Below, in pieces: positions 8,145 to 16,809 of a stretch of 64,000 bases of DNA. The DNA is from Lawsonibacter hominis (lineage in GTDB: Bacteria; Bacillota; Clostridia; Oscillospirales; Oscillospiraceae), in assembly GCF_014287895.1 (NCBI RefSeq), contig NZ_JACOPP010000002.1, forward strand, positions 186,001-250,000, in the 5' to 3' direction. The notes beneath the pieces were generated by a model that saw only the letters and a program-made list of their open reading frames with translations, had not been told where the DNA came from and searched no databases. Positions within the stretch are counted from its first letter, which is position 1. Each line of letters starts with the position of its first letter. The position numbers were made by a program, and so were the translations under genes.

Positions 8145-8621
8145 TTACTTGCCTTCTTTTACCGGCTTACCCGTAAACGGGTCGATGTACTCTGAAATAC
8201 TCATTTGGTCCGATGTGATATCTTCCTGAAGCTGATTTCGGATATACTGCTCGATCGTGCGCCGATTTCGCCCTACCGTGCTCACATAATATCCCCTGCA
8301 CCAAAAGTGCCGGTTCCCATATTTATACTTCATATTAGCGTATTTTTCATATATCATGAGACTGCTCTTCCACTTTAGATATCCCATGCTTTGCGCTATA
8401 CTGTATTTGGGCGGAATACTGACGAGCATGTGGATATGATCTTTGCACGCTTCTGCTTCTATGATCTCCACTCCCTTATACTCACACAATTTCCGTAGCA
8501 TTTGCACGATATCCTGTTTGATCTTCCCGTATATCACCTGTCTTCTATATTTGGGGGCAAAGACGATATGATATTTACATTCCCACTTCGTGTGTGCTAA
8601 ACTTGATACATCAAGTTTCAT
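8145..8621 (-). CDS. tnpA: IS200/IS605-family transposase TnpA
   Basis: TnpA is the single-strand HUH/Y1 transposase. The 158-residue product has the HUH motif HIH at residues 62-64 (KDHIHMLVSIPP), and the catalytic tyrosine is most likely Tyr126 in STVGRNRRTIEQYIRNQ. Length and motifs match intact family members, so the enzyme may be active. The base composition is more AT-rich than the neighbours (many AAA, ATA and TAT codons), a sign of transfer. No tnpB follows. The subterminal hairpins on both sides are its presumed binding sites. Confidence 0.95.
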   Translation of the reverse strand: MKLDVSSLAHTKWECKYHIVFAPKYRRQVIYGKIKQDIVQMLRKLCEYKGVEIIEAEACKDHIHMLVSIPPKYSIAQSMGYLKWKSSLMIYEKYANMKYKYGNRHFWCRGYYVSTVGRNRRTIEQYIRNQLQEDITSDQMSISEYIDPFTGKPVKEGK

Positions 8622-8758
8622 CCGGACTTGATTCCTCCTTTGGTTTTTTGTGGCGGTTGGCAGACCTCTGCTATTATACCAAAGGAGGATTTTTTCCTGG
8701 CATAGCTAAAGCTTTTTGGAACCACCGGCACAGCCGGTGGTTTTCTCTTTACAAACAG

Positions 8759-8786
8759 GCCGGAGCGGCCGATTGGCCGCTCCGGC
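8759..8786 (-). terminator. Hairpin terminator after the permease gene
   Basis: A 12-bp perfect stem (GCCGGAGCGGCC with GGCCGCTCCGGC, loop GATT) follows the permease stop on the minus strand by about 30 bases. The trailing run is CTGTTTGT, so it is T-rich but not a pure T tract. The IS200-type element begins immediately beyond it. Confidence 0.65.
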
Positions 8787-8818
8787 TTTCTTATTTGTCA
8801 TGGACCTGGTTAACGCAT

Positions 8819-10114
8819 TTACGAGGCGGCGCTCTCCTCCATTTCCTCCATGGAGAACTCATAGTCCTTGCCGGGGAGGGCCGCATTGAGGACGATGCCG
8901 AAAATGGCGGCGCAGGCCAGTCCGGACAGATTCACGTAGGGGCCCAATTGCAGGCCGCCGATACTGTTGATGCCCAGTCCGGAAACCAGTATAATGGCCG
9001 AGATCATCAGGTTGCGCTGTTTGGTCAGGTCCACATGGTTCTCCACCATATTGCGCACGCCGATGGCCGAGATCATGCCGTACAGGATGAAGGACGCGCC
9101 GCCGATGACGGCCGCAGGCATAGCTCCGATGATGTTTTCAAAGAAGGGGATGAAGGAAAGGATGATTGCGATAAGGGCCGCGATTTCGATGACGAAAGGA
9201 TCGTACACCTTGGACAGTGCCAGTACGCCGGTGTTCTCACCATAGGTGGTGTTGGCCGGACCGCCTACCAGCCCGGCTAAGGAAGTGGCCACGCCGTCGC
9301 CGATCAGGGTTCGGTGCAGGCCAGGGTTGGCCAGGAAGTTGCGGTGGCAGGTCGCGCCGATAGCGGAGATATCGCCGATGTGCTCCATCATGGTGGCCAG
9401 AGCAATGGGCGCCATGGTCAAAATCGCGCCCACCTCAAATTTTGCAAGGGTAAAATTGGGGATAGCAACAATTTGCTCGGGCATAGAAAAGTTGACCTGT
9501 CCAGTAATCGCTCCGATGGCATAGCCGCCCACCACGCCCAAAAGGATGGGAATGATGCCGATCATGCCCTTACCGAACACCGCGCAGCCGATGATGATGG
9601 CCATAGTGATGACGCCTAGCCACCAGCACTGCTGTACGTTACCAATTGCCGAGGGCGCAAGGATCAGGCCGATCAGGATGATGATGGGGCCGGTGACCAC
9701 CGGCGGGAAGAGCCGCATGACCCGCTTGATGCCAAAGGCTGTGATACAACCAGAGAGCACCAAATAGATCAGACCGGCAATGACGATGCCACCGCAGGCG
9801 TAAGGCAGGCGGCTGGGATCAAAGCCGGGTTCGCCGGCCATACCGCCGCAGACCACACCGAAGCCGCCCAGAAATGCGAAAGAAGAACCGAGGAATGCGG
9901 GTACCTTGCGTCCGGTAACGAAATGAAACAGCAGCGTACCTGCTCCCGCACACAGAAGCGTGACGGAAATGCTCAGACCGGTCAGGATGGGAACGAGGAC
10001 CGTCGCGCCGAACATGGCGAACATGTGCTGGAAACCAAGGACGATGGTACGGGGCCAGCCGAGCTGCTCCCTTGCATGGTAAATCCCTTTGCTGTAGTCG
10101 ATGTTTCTAGCCAC
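8819..10114 (-). CDS. NCS2-family nucleobase permease, uracil (UraA) type
   Basis: NCS2 carriers import nucleobases with protons. The 431-residue product is a multi-pass membrane protein with about 14 segments. The NAT signature reads GGPANTTYGENTGVLALSKV; the ENTG form resembles UraA (uracil) and not the QN form of xanthine and urate carriers. A GTG start at 10112-10114 was chosen because GGAGGGAGG lies seven bases upstream; an upstream TTG overlaps that site. It is the last gene of the minus-strand catabolic cluster, 109 bases after the molybdenum hydroxylase large subunit, suggesting that the heterocycle oxidised by the cluster is imported by it. Confidence 0.88.
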   Translation of the reverse strand: MARNIDYSKGIYHAREQLGWPRTIVLGFQHMFAMFGATVLVPILTGLSISVTLLCAGAGTLLFHFVTGRKVPAFLGSSFAFLGGFGVVCGGMAGEPGFDPSRLPYACGGIVIAGLIYLVLSGCITAFGIKRVMRLFPPVVTGPIIILIGLILAPSAIGNVQQCWWLGVITMAIIIGCAVFGKGMIGIIPILLGVVGGYAIGAITGQVNFSMPEQIVAIPNFTLAKFEVGAILTMAPIALATMMEHIGDISAIGATCHRNFLANPGLHRTLIGDGVATSLAGLVGGPANTTYGENTGVLALSKVYDPFVIEIAALIAIILSFIPFFENIIGAMPAAVIGGASFILYGMISAIGVRNMVENHVDLTKQRNLMISAIILVSGLGINSIGGLQLGPYVNLSGLACAAIFGIVLNAALPGKDYEFSMEEMEESAAS

Positions 10115-10222
10115 TGAAATACCTCCCTCCAAACGGTTGCCTTCTTCTTGCCTTCAATTCTGGTGTTTGCCGCAGCTCCGGGGCTACCTCCTTCCTTGCC
10201 TGCGCAGCTGCAAGACCGTTTT

Positions 10223-12544
10223 TCAGCCCTTCTCGTTTTCCTGCTGCTCTCGCAACGCTTTCAGTACATCGTCCGGTGTGATGGGCATACGGCGGAACCG
10301 AACGCCGATGGCCTGATAGACCGCGTTGGCGATGGCAGGCGCTCCCGGGACCATCAAGGGCTCGCCCACACCCCGGGCGCCGTAGGGGCCGGTGGGCTCC
10401 GGATGCTCCACATACTTGACCACCAGCTCCGGCACGTCGTCCGCCGTTGGGATCTTATAGTCCACAAAGCTCTTGTTGAGTACCTTTCCGTCTTTGAGCT
10501 TGAGCTCTTCGAACAGAGCGGTGCCCAGAGACTGTACCATCGCGCCCTCCGACTGGCAGGTATAGGTCAGCGGATTGATAACCTTGCCCGCGTCGAAGCA
10601 GGAGACCATTTTGAGGACCTTGATATGGCCGGTCTGTGTGTCCACCTCTACCTCGGCCCCGTTGCAGCCGATGGTCCAGAAGGCCGCCGGATGGGAACCC
10701 ATGCCGGTATCGTGGTCCACATTCAGGTTGTTTTCCAGCGTAAAGCAGCCCACGCCGATCGCGGGTCCGCCTACACCGGAACCGTCCGGGAAGCTGAGGC
10801 CCAAGGCAAAGTCGCTCAGCGGCACTTTCCGGTCGGGGTAGAGTTTATGCGCCACAAAACCGTCACGGAACTCCAGGTCCCGCTTGTAGGCCCCCAGCTT
10901 GATCTGGGCCAGATCCAGGATCTTGTTCTTCAGATCCTCGCAGGCCAGCTTGATCGCGTTGCCTGCGCAGTAGGTGGTGCGGCTGGCCACGGTCTGCCAC
11001 TCATAGGGCGTGTGGTCGGTATCTCCAAACCGGCAGGAAATGAGCGCTGGGTCCACGTCCAGAGTCTCGGCGGCGATCTGGGTCAGGGCCGTCTCGGAGC
11101 CCTGACCGATCTCCTGCCCACTGGTCATCAGGATAAAGGTTCCGTCCTCGTTCATGCGGATGATGGCAGAGCTGCCTGCGTTGGTGGGCTGCGAGGGGGA
11201 TTTCCAGCCCGCGGCCACGCCCTTCCCGCGCTTTCTGGTGGGGGACGGGTCCACCGGCTTTTTGTCATACTCGATGTCTTCCAGCACCTGCTCCAGGCAG
11301 TCATGGAAGCCGGAGACCTCCATCACCTCTCCGGTTCCGGTAACGCCGCCGGGGCGCAGGCCGTTGATGCGCCGCACCTGAGCCGGGTCCATCCCGATCT
11401 TCAGGGCTACCTCGTCGATATTCTGCTCGATGGCGAAATGGATCTCGCACATGCCGAAGCCGCGATAGGGGCCGCCCACGGGATGGTTGGTATAGACGCA
11501 GTAGCTGTCGGTCCAGACGTTTGGGATGTCGTAGGGCCCCGCAGAGGCCCAGCCGCCTGCCTTGGTAATGTTAACGCCGTACTCGGTGTACGCTCCTCCG
11601 TCCCATACAAACTCGTTCTTGACGGCCTGGATCTTTCCGTCCCGGTTGATCCCGGTCTTGATCCTGCAGTGCAGGCCCTGGCGGACATAGGAATTCTCGA
11701 ACTCATCCTCCCGGGAGTAGTTCAGCTTCACCGGCCGGCCGCGGTTGCGCCGGGCCAACGGTATGATGATGCCCTCCAGAGTCGTGCCCGCTTTGGCGCC
11801 GAAGCCGCCCCCCACATAGGGCGAGATGACCCGCAGCTTGTTCAGCGGAATGTCAAAGGCGGCGGACAGGGCCTGGCGCACTGCGTAGGGGGACTGGATA
11901 GACCCCCAGACGGTAACCTTTCCGTCCAGATCGTACTGCGCCACGGCGCAGTGGGGCTCCAGCGGCACATGCTGCACGTGGGGGATGTAATAGGTATTCT
12001 CCGTAACGACGTCGCACGCCTCGAAGGCCTTGTCGACGTCCCCCTTGCGCAGCTTATAATGGTGAGAGATGTTGGTGTGGGGCACCGGATGGAAGATCGG
12101 GGCCACCTTGTAGGTATGCAGGTCCGGATGGATCAGCGGCGCGTCCGGCTTCATGCCCTCCACGGCGTTGGTAACGGCGGGCAGCTGCTCATACTCCACC
12201 TCGATCAGCTCCACGGCTTCGTCGGCGATCTCCGGGGTCTCGGCCGCCACGGCCGCCACGGCTTCCCCCCGGTATTTGGCCGTTCCAACCGCCAGGAAAT
12301 TCTTATCCTCCAGATAGAGCCCGCAGCGCTTGGTGTAGCAGTCCCCGGTGATGACGCTGCGCACGCCGGGCAGGGCCTCGGCCTTCGACGTATCGATCCG
12401 CAGGATCCTGGCATGGGGATAGGGAGAGCGCTTCACCTGAGCGTAGAGCATGCGGGGCATGATGATATCGTCCACATACTGAGCCTGTCCGGTGACCTTT
12501 TTGATCGCGTCTACGCGCTGCAAGCTTTCGCCTACCGCCCTCAT
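10223..12544 (-). CDS. Molybdenum hydroxylase, molybdopterin-binding large subunit (xanthine dehydrogenase family)
   Basis: This is the catalytic subunit of a xanthine dehydrogenase-like enzyme that hydroxylates N-heterocycles or aldehydes with water. The 773 residues include the cofactor-contacting segments LEPHCAVAQYD (about 190), GGGFGAKAG (about 245), PYRGFGMCE (about 360) and the C-terminal RGVGEPLMVPGAP with the conserved catalytic glutamate (about 735). Its ATG overlaps the stop of the 2Fe-2S subunit by 4 bases. In this layout (FAD, 2Fe-2S, Mo subunits as separate genes) the substrate cannot be named from sequence. The uracil-type permease and PucR regulator favour a nucleobase-like compound. 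Confidence 0.92.
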   Translation of the reverse strand: MRAVGESLQRVDAIKKVTGQAQYVDDIIMPRMLYAQVKRSPYPHARILRIDTSKAEALPGVRSVITGDCYTKRCGLYLEDKNFLAVGTAKYRGEAVAAVAAETPEIADEAVELIEVEYEQLPAVTNAVEGMKPDAPLIHPDLHTYKVAPIFHPVPHTNISHHYKLRKGDVDKAFEACDVVTENTYYIPHVQHVPLEPHCAVAQYDLDGKVTVWGSIQSPYAVRQALSAAFDIPLNKLRVISPYVGGGFGAKAGTTLEGIIIPLARRNRGRPVKLNYSREDEFENSYVRQGLHCRIKTGINRDGKIQAVKNEFVWDGGAYTEYGVNITKAGGWASAGPYDIPNVWTDSYCVYTNHPVGGPYRGFGMCEIHFAIEQNIDEVALKIGMDPAQVRRINGLRPGGVTGTGEVMEVSGFHDCLEQVLEDIEYDKKPVDPSPTRKRGKGVAAGWKSPSQPTNAGSSAIIRMNEDGTFILMTSGQEIGQGSETALTQIAAETLDVDPALISCRFGDTDHTPYEWQTVASRTTYCAGNAIKLACEDLKNKILDLAQIKLGAYKRDLEFRDGFVAHKLYPDRKVPLSDFALGLSFPDGSGVGGPAIGVGCFTLENNLNVDHDTGMGSHPAAFWTIGCNGAEVEVDTQTGHIKVLKMVSCFDAGKVINPLTYTCQSEGAMVQSLGTALFEELKLKDGKVLNKSFVDYKIPTADDVPELVVKYVEHPEPTGPYGARGVGEPLMVPGAPAIANAVYQAIGVRFRRMPITPDDVLKALREQQENEKG

Positions 12545-13017
12545 GCCGGGTCACCTCCTCCATTTGCCGCCCGCTCGATGGCTTCCACGATGCGGGCATA
12601 GCCAGTGCAGCGGCAGAGATTGCCGCTGATGGCGTCAATGATCTCCTCCCGGGTGGGGTGAGGCGTTTCCTCCAGCAGAGCGGTGGCCGACATGACGAAG
12701 CCCGGGGTGCAGAACCCGCATTGCAGAGCCGCCAGATCCACAAAGGATTGCTGGATGGGCGTCAGTTCCCCATCCTTCGCAAGTCCCTCTATGGTGGTGA
12801 TGTGCATCCCATCCAGCTCGGGAGCCAGCACCAGGCAGGCGTTGACGGGCTTTCCGTCCACGATGACGGTACACGCCCCGCACTCGCCTGCGCCGCAGCC
12901 TTCCTTGGTGCCGGTGAGGGCCAGCTCCTCCCGGAGCACCCGCAGCAGGGTCTTGTTTGCCTCTACGTAGAGTTCCACCGGCTCCTCGTTGACAAAGAAA
13001 TTGACGCGGTATTTCAT
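12541..13017 (-). CDS. Molybdenum hydroxylase, 2Fe-2S iron-sulfur subunit
   Basis: This small subunit passes electrons from the molybdenum site to FAD. The 158 residues hold a plant-type ferredoxin cluster (CGAGECGACTVIVDGKPVNACL, about residues 39-60) and a second 2Fe-2S site (QCGFCTPGFVM at about 100 and NLCRCTGYARI at about 135). The ATG at 13015-13017 follows GAGGGGG by nine bases and gives MKYRVNFFVNEEP. An in-frame GTG three codons earlier is less likely. The gene lies between the FAD and Mo subunits. Confidence 0.93.
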   Translation of the reverse strand: MKYRVNFFVNEEPVELYVEANKTLLRVLREELALTGTKEGCGAGECGACTVIVDGKPVNACLVLAPELDGMHITTIEGLAKDGELTPIQQSFVDLAALQCGFCTPGFVMSATALLEETPHPTREEIIDAISGNLCRCTGYARIVEAIERAANGGGDPA

Positions 13018-13030
13018 GCGGCACACCCCC

Positions 13031-13864
13031 TCACATCAACGCGCGCAGACTGCGCTCCAACACCACGCCCGCGACCTCCAGCCGGTATTCCTGGGAAGCG
13101 CGCACGTCGCTGATGGGCGAGATCTCGCTGCGGGCCAGTTCCACCGCCCGGGTGATGCGCTCTTCCGTCAGAGGCTGGGCATCGAGCAGCGCCTCGGTCT
13201 GCCTCAGGCGGATGGGCGTCGGCGCCACGGACCCGTAGGCCACGCGCCAGCCTTCCCCCGTTTTGAGCACGGTGGCGCAAAGGGTGGACAGATCCACTTC
13301 CCGGCGGCGTGAAATCTTGGTGAACACCCCGTTTGCACCGGGGATGGCAGGTACCCGGACGGCGGTGACGATCTCCCCGGGACGCAGACTGGTCTTGCGC
13401 ACGAAGACGAAGAACTCGTCCAGCGGGATCTCCCGTTCTCCCTCGCGACTGACCGCCACGACGCTGGCCCCATAGGCCAGCAGCGGCGTCGCGGTATCCG
13501 CCAGAGGGGAGGCGTTAATGAGGTTGCCGGCGCAGGTGGCCCGATTGCGCACCTGCTTGGAACCCACGCTCAGCGCCGCCTTGGCCAGAGTCGGGTAGTG
13601 GGTGCAGACCAGCGCCTCGTTCCCCAGCTCGTTCATCGTGACACAGGCCCCTATGGTGAGGCCGTGCTCCGGATCATAGGCGATCCCTCTCAGCCCGGGG
13701 ATCCGTTTGATATCAATGACCGCCTTGGGCGCGATGAGCTTTTCGCGCAGCTGGATGACCACGTCTGTGCCGCCGTTGAGCAGCTTGCCCTCCGCTTCAA
13801 ACCGGTCCAGCAGATCAAACGCCTCCTCCAGGGCAGCAGGGGCGTAATATTCAAATGCTTTCAT
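13031..13864 (-). CDS. Molybdenum hydroxylase, FAD-binding subunit
   Basis: The medium subunit carries FAD and passes electrons onward to an acceptor, probably NAD or ferredoxin. The 277-residue protein has the FAD-pyrophosphate motif KLLNGGTDVVIQL (about residues 30-42) and the flavin-contact motif CAGNLINASPLADTATPL (about 110-127), both typical of the CO dehydrogenase flavoprotein/xanthine dehydrogenase medium chain. The ATG at 13862-13864 follows an AAAGGAGGG. It overlaps the stop of the upstream unknown gene by 4 bases. Confidence 0.93.
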   Translation of the reverse strand: MKAFEYYAPAALEEAFDLLDRFEAEGKLLNGGTDVVIQLREKLIAPKAVIDIKRIPGLRGIAYDPEHGLTIGACVTMNELGNEALVCTHYPTLAKAALSVGSKQVRNRATCAGNLINASPLADTATPLLAYGASVVAVSREGEREIPLDEFFVFVRKTSLRPGEIVTAVRVPAIPGANGVFTKISRRREVDLSTLCATVLKTGEGWRVAYGSVAPTPIRLRQTEALLDAQPLTEERITRAVELARSEISPISDVRASQEYRLEVAGVVLERSLRALM

Positions 13865-14439
13865 CCCATTCCCTCCTTTCGCAGGGATACGGGCCGTTCC
13901 TGCGCCGGTCCGGCGAACGCCCTGCGCGCTCCGAAACTCAGCCGTTGGGCCACCAGGCCGCTCAGCCGGGTCCGATCGCCCAGATAGAGCGCCAGATCCT
14001 TCCACGCTCCGTCCGAAAGCGGAGCCGCCGGGTCCGCACAGACCTGCAGGAACAGCTTGTGGAGCAGGAACAACGAGTTGTAATAGTCGAAATAGTGCTT
14101 TTTCAGATGGGCGCTTTGCCCAATGGACTGAAACAGCGCCCGCAGCGTTTCGTCCAGCTGTGCGTCATAACGAGCCATCTCCCCGCTTCCGCCCAGCAGG
14201 AACGCATTCCGTACCGCCTCCGGCTGTTCCTCCATCGGCAGGAGCCGGCGCAGGCCGGAGGCGTCGGTCATGACGCGCGGCAGAAGATCCTCTCTCCCCG
14301 CGGCGTAATCCCTGGCCTCCAGAAACAGCAGCCCGAAACGGTCCCCCATCGCATGGGTGGAGCGGTTTTTCCAGAAATAGACCAGGCAGAGCGCGGCGAT
14401 GACCAGAGCCATCATCCCATAGGCCAGCAGCTGCTGCAT
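13861..14439 (-). CDS. Unknown membrane-anchored protein of the catabolic cluster
   Basis: I do not recognise this 192-residue protein. It starts MQQLLAYGMMALVIAALCLV, a single N-terminal membrane segment with the rest apparently soluble and helix-rich (HLKKHYFDYYNSLFLLHKLF). There are no catalytic motifs that I can name, and the only non-anchor cysteine is in LQVCADP. The start follows GGAGG by about five bases. It lies between the cyclase gene and the FAD subunit and is overlapped by the latter, so it is translationally tied to the hydroxylase. It might be an assembly or anchoring factor, but this is only inferred from position. Confidence 0.6.
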   Translation of the reverse strand: MQQLLAYGMMALVIAALCLVYFWKNRSTHAMGDRFGLLFLEARDYAAGREDLLPRVMTDASGLRRLLPMEEQPEAVRNAFLLGGSGEMARYDAQLDETLRALFQSIGQSAHLKKHYFDYYNSLFLLHKLFLQVCADPAAPLSDGAWKDLALYLGDRTRLSGLVAQRLSFGARRAFAGPAQERPVSLRKEGMG

Positions 14440-14523
14440 CTTCTCCTCCCTTTCCGCTGTCCATCCCGGACCGATCCCCAACCAGGGGCAGTTCCGCGCG
14501 GAACTGCCCCTGGCAGCGGTACA

Positions 14524-15324
14524 TCACACGTCTTCGAAGCCGTCGAAGGCCACGATGCGGGAGATGCAGCTTTCCCCGTCCACCAGCTTCCACGGGAAGC
14601 AGCCGATGATCACGCGTTTGTTGGACAGCTGCTCGATCTCGCCGCCCAGGCACTCGGCATGGATCGCCTCGTAGGGCTTGCAGAACAGCTCGATATGCAT
14701 GGCCTGATAACGGTCCGGCCAGGGATATACCTCGTTGAGCGCCTTGCCGTAGCGCTCCCGGAAGACCTTGTCGCACTTCTCGGCCTCCATGGGCTCCCAG
14801 TCGCGGATCTTGGTGTTCATGGGGTGGTCGGCGGAGCCGCAGTCCACGCCGATCCAGCGGATCTTCTTGTCGCGCACCCACTGAATAAAGTCCAGGGAGG
14901 GCCCCGGGTGGCGGAGCATATAGCGCCGCTCGTCGGCGGTGGGAGAATCCCATCCATAGATGTGATAGCCCGTGTTGATGATGAGGATGTCGCCCTCCTT
15001 CACTTCGACCCGCTTCTCGATGTCCTCAGGGGTGTAGATGCCCCAGTCCTCGGCCTGGTCGGACAGGTCCACCACCACGCCGGGAGCGCACAGTTTGGTC
15101 AGCTCCAGAGAGGCCATGTCCCGTCCGGCGGTGTCAAAATGCAGCGGGCCGTCCAGATGGGTGCCCACGTGGTTGGAATGGGTCAGCAGCTGGCCGTTGG
15201 CGCCGTTGGGGGCCAGACGCTTGAAGAATTTCATCTGCAGCGGTTCGTAAGTAGGCCAAGGGGGCGTGTTGATCCCGATGGGGATGCTCAGATCATACAT
15301 TTTGATGTCGGACCATTTGCTCAT
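14524..15324 (-). CDS. Cyclase-family metal-dependent hydrolase (PF04199, isatin hydrolase/kynurenine formamidase-like)
   Basis: Members hydrolyse amide or imide bonds such as N-formylkynurenine and the lactam ring of isatin, using Mn or Zn. The 266-residue protein shows the signature NHVGTHLDGPLHF, giving metal ligands His52, His56 and Asp58 plus His62, followed by the ILIINTGYH block near 135 and GVDCGSADHP near 165. In this operon, between the FdrA trio and the molybdenum hydroxylase, it is the best candidate for opening an oxidised ring. The substrate is not determined by sequence. Confidence 0.85.
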   Translation of the reverse strand: MSKWSDIKMYDLSIPIGINTPPWPTYEPLQMKFFKRLAPNGANGQLLTHSNHVGTHLDGPLHFDTAGRDMASLELTKLCAPGVVVDLSDQAEDWGIYTPEDIEKRVEVKEGDILIINTGYHIYGWDSPTADERRYMLRHPGPSLDFIQWVRDKKIRWIGVDCGSADHPMNTKIRDWEPMEAEKCDKVFRERYGKALNEVYPWPDRYQAMHIELFCKPYEAIHAECLGGEIEQLSNKRVIIGCFPWKLVDGESCISRIVAFDGFEDV

Positions 15325-15366
15325 AACGAAACCTCCTATCGTCTTGCCGGTACTGTTTCCTGCGTA

Positions 15367-16794
15367 CTATTCGCACCAGGCCTGCGCGCAGGCCTCAATG
15401 GCCTTGCGGAAGCACTCCGCCGGCGGGTGCACCAATCCCGCGCCCACCTGTCCCACGCCGTAGTCCTTGTGGGCGATGCCGGTGTTGATGATGGGCCGGA
15501 TGCCGGTCTCCACGACCTTCAGAAGGTCGATACCGGTGGCGCTGCCCCGGAAATCCAGGGAGGGGATCTTGTAGGCGCTGCCCTCCCCCACCGTGATCTC
15601 ATACATCTGGGTGGAGTAGTTGATGGCGTCCTGCACCTGGCCGCCCACAAACTGGACGATGGCCGGGGCCGCCGCCATGCAGAAGCCGCCGATCCCCGCC
15701 GTCTCGGTGATGCAGCTGTCCCCCAGATCCGGATTGGCGTCCGCATCGTCAAATCCGGGGAAGTACAGCCCCTTGACCATCTCCGCCGGAGCGGTGAACC
15801 ACGCTTCCGGCCCAAGGCCCGCGATGCGGATACCGAAGTCGGTCCCGTTGCGGCACATGGTGGCCACCACAGTGGAGCAGGGCACGTCAAAGACCGGGTC
15901 CATGGTGCACTTGCAGGCGGGCATCGACAGGTTCAGGAACGTGTGGTCATTGTTGTTCAGGAAGGCCAGCGCCTCCATCTGCCGCTCTCTGGGGAAATCC
16001 GTGCCCAGCACGTCCGGAAGGATCGCTCGGAGAAACAGGGATGTGCCCGCCTTGTTGCGGTTATGGGCCTCGTCCCCCATCTGGAGCGCTTGGGCGATCA
16101 TGACCTTCATATCAACTTCGCCATGGCGCTCCAGCGCCGCCTTCAGTACGGGATAGTACTCGTCCCGCATGCGCCTGAGCCGGTCGAAGACCTCTTGGTC
16201 GCAGGCGCCGAAGCGCAGGACCTTGCCCAGGCCCTCGTTCATCGTGCAGTAGGCGTGGTTGCCGAAGGTCTTGTTCACGAGATGCCACACCGGCATGGAA
16301 TAGGTCACCACGCCCGCCATAGGCCCTACGGCGCTGTGGTGGTGGCAGGGAGCGAAGGTGATCCTTCCGCTGGCGGCCAGGGCCTCCGCTTCCTCCAGGT
16401 CCTTGGCCAGCCCCTCGTAGATCAGACCGCCCATCACCGCACCCCGGACGGGACCGCACATACGCTGCCAGGTGACCGGAGGCCCGGCGTGGAGGATGGT
16501 GGTCGGGGTCATACCGGGGATCGCCTCCCCGGCGGTGGACATCCCCACCAGCACCGGCTGGGCCGCCAGAATGCGCCGCAGCGCCTCCTGGTTGGCCGCG
16601 GCGATCGTCTCGCTCAGCGGCGCCTGGCGCAGTTTGCGCAGGCAGGCGGCGATCTTCTTGTCCCCGCCGGCAACCGGCTTCCAGTCTACGTGGACGGCGC
16701 TTTTGCCCTGTTTGATCAAGTCCTGGTAAAAAGACTCGATTCCGAAATTCACCACCGAAAGCTTGCGTTCAAACAACTGGTTGACTTTGCTCAT
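15367..16794 (-). CDS. DUF1116 protein, YlbE/AllG-like subunit of a transcarbamylase-type complex
   Basis: The 475-residue product belongs to the DUF1116 family, of which E. coli YlbE is a member. There, YlbE (AllG), YlbF (AllH) and FdrA (AllF) have been assigned as the oxamic transcarbamylase, which makes carbamoyl phosphate from oxalurate. The N-terminus (NQLFERKLSVVNFGIESF then HVDWKPVAGGDKK) is typical, and GEAIPGMTPTTILHAGPPV is recognisable near residue 110. The gene follows fdrA after 15 bases. Whether the substrate here is oxalurate or a related ureido acid is open. Confidence 0.85.
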   Translation of the reverse strand: MSKVNQLFERKLSVVNFGIESFYQDLIKQGKSAVHVDWKPVAGGDKKIAACLRKLRQAPLSETIAAANQEALRRILAAQPVLVGMSTAGEAIPGMTPTTILHAGPPVTWQRMCGPVRGAVMGGLIYEGLAKDLEEAEALAASGRITFAPCHHHSAVGPMAGVVTYSMPVWHLVNKTFGNHAYCTMNEGLGKVLRFGACDQEVFDRLRRMRDEYYPVLKAALERHGEVDMKVMIAQALQMGDEAHNRNKAGTSLFLRAILPDVLGTDFPRERQMEALAFLNNNDHTFLNLSMPACKCTMDPVFDVPCSTVVATMCRNGTDFGIRIAGLGPEAWFTAPAEMVKGLYFPGFDDADANPDLGDSCITETAGIGGFCMAAAPAIVQFVGGQVQDAINYSTQMYEITVGEGSAYKIPSLDFRGSATGIDLLKVVETGIRPIINTGIAHKDYGVGQVGAGLVHPPAECFRKAIEACAQAWCE

Positions 16795-16809
16795 CTCTTC
16801 CTCCCCCCT

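Larger units (their letters stand above)
8011..8755 (-). mobile_element. IS200-type insertion sequence (TnpA only, hairpin ends)
   Basis: The element has a single HUH transposase gene and no TnpB. It is flanked by two near-identical subterminal hairpins with arms AACCACCGGC and GCCGGTGGTT, at 8020-8042 and 8720-8742, which differ only in the 3-base loop. There are no terminal inverted repeats or target duplication, as expected of single-strand 'peel and paste' transposition. The transposase reads on minus, so the left end is at the higher coordinate. Exact cleavage points are not certain; bounds are approximate to about 15 bases. It sits just beyond the hairpin terminator of the permease gene (8759-8786), a typical target. 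Confidence 0.8.

Noticed and set aside
8045..8755. tnpB or iscB nuclease gene in the insertion sequence
   Set aside because: No frame in the element other than tnpA has length or motifs for a RuvC or HNH nuclease.
10115..10222. Purine or PRPP riboswitch in front of the nucleobase permease
   Set aside because: The gap is only 108 bases and lacks the paired junction sequences of those riboswitches; the gene appears to be transcribed with the cluster.
10148..12601. An 817-codon plus-strand open frame
   Set aside because: Antisense shadow of the molybdenum hydroxylase large subunit; no recognisable motifs or ribosome site.
10223..13864. Calling the hydroxylase plain xanthine dehydrogenase
   Set aside because: Family membership is clear but the substrate is not encoded in the visible motifs, and the permease type argues against assuming xanthine.
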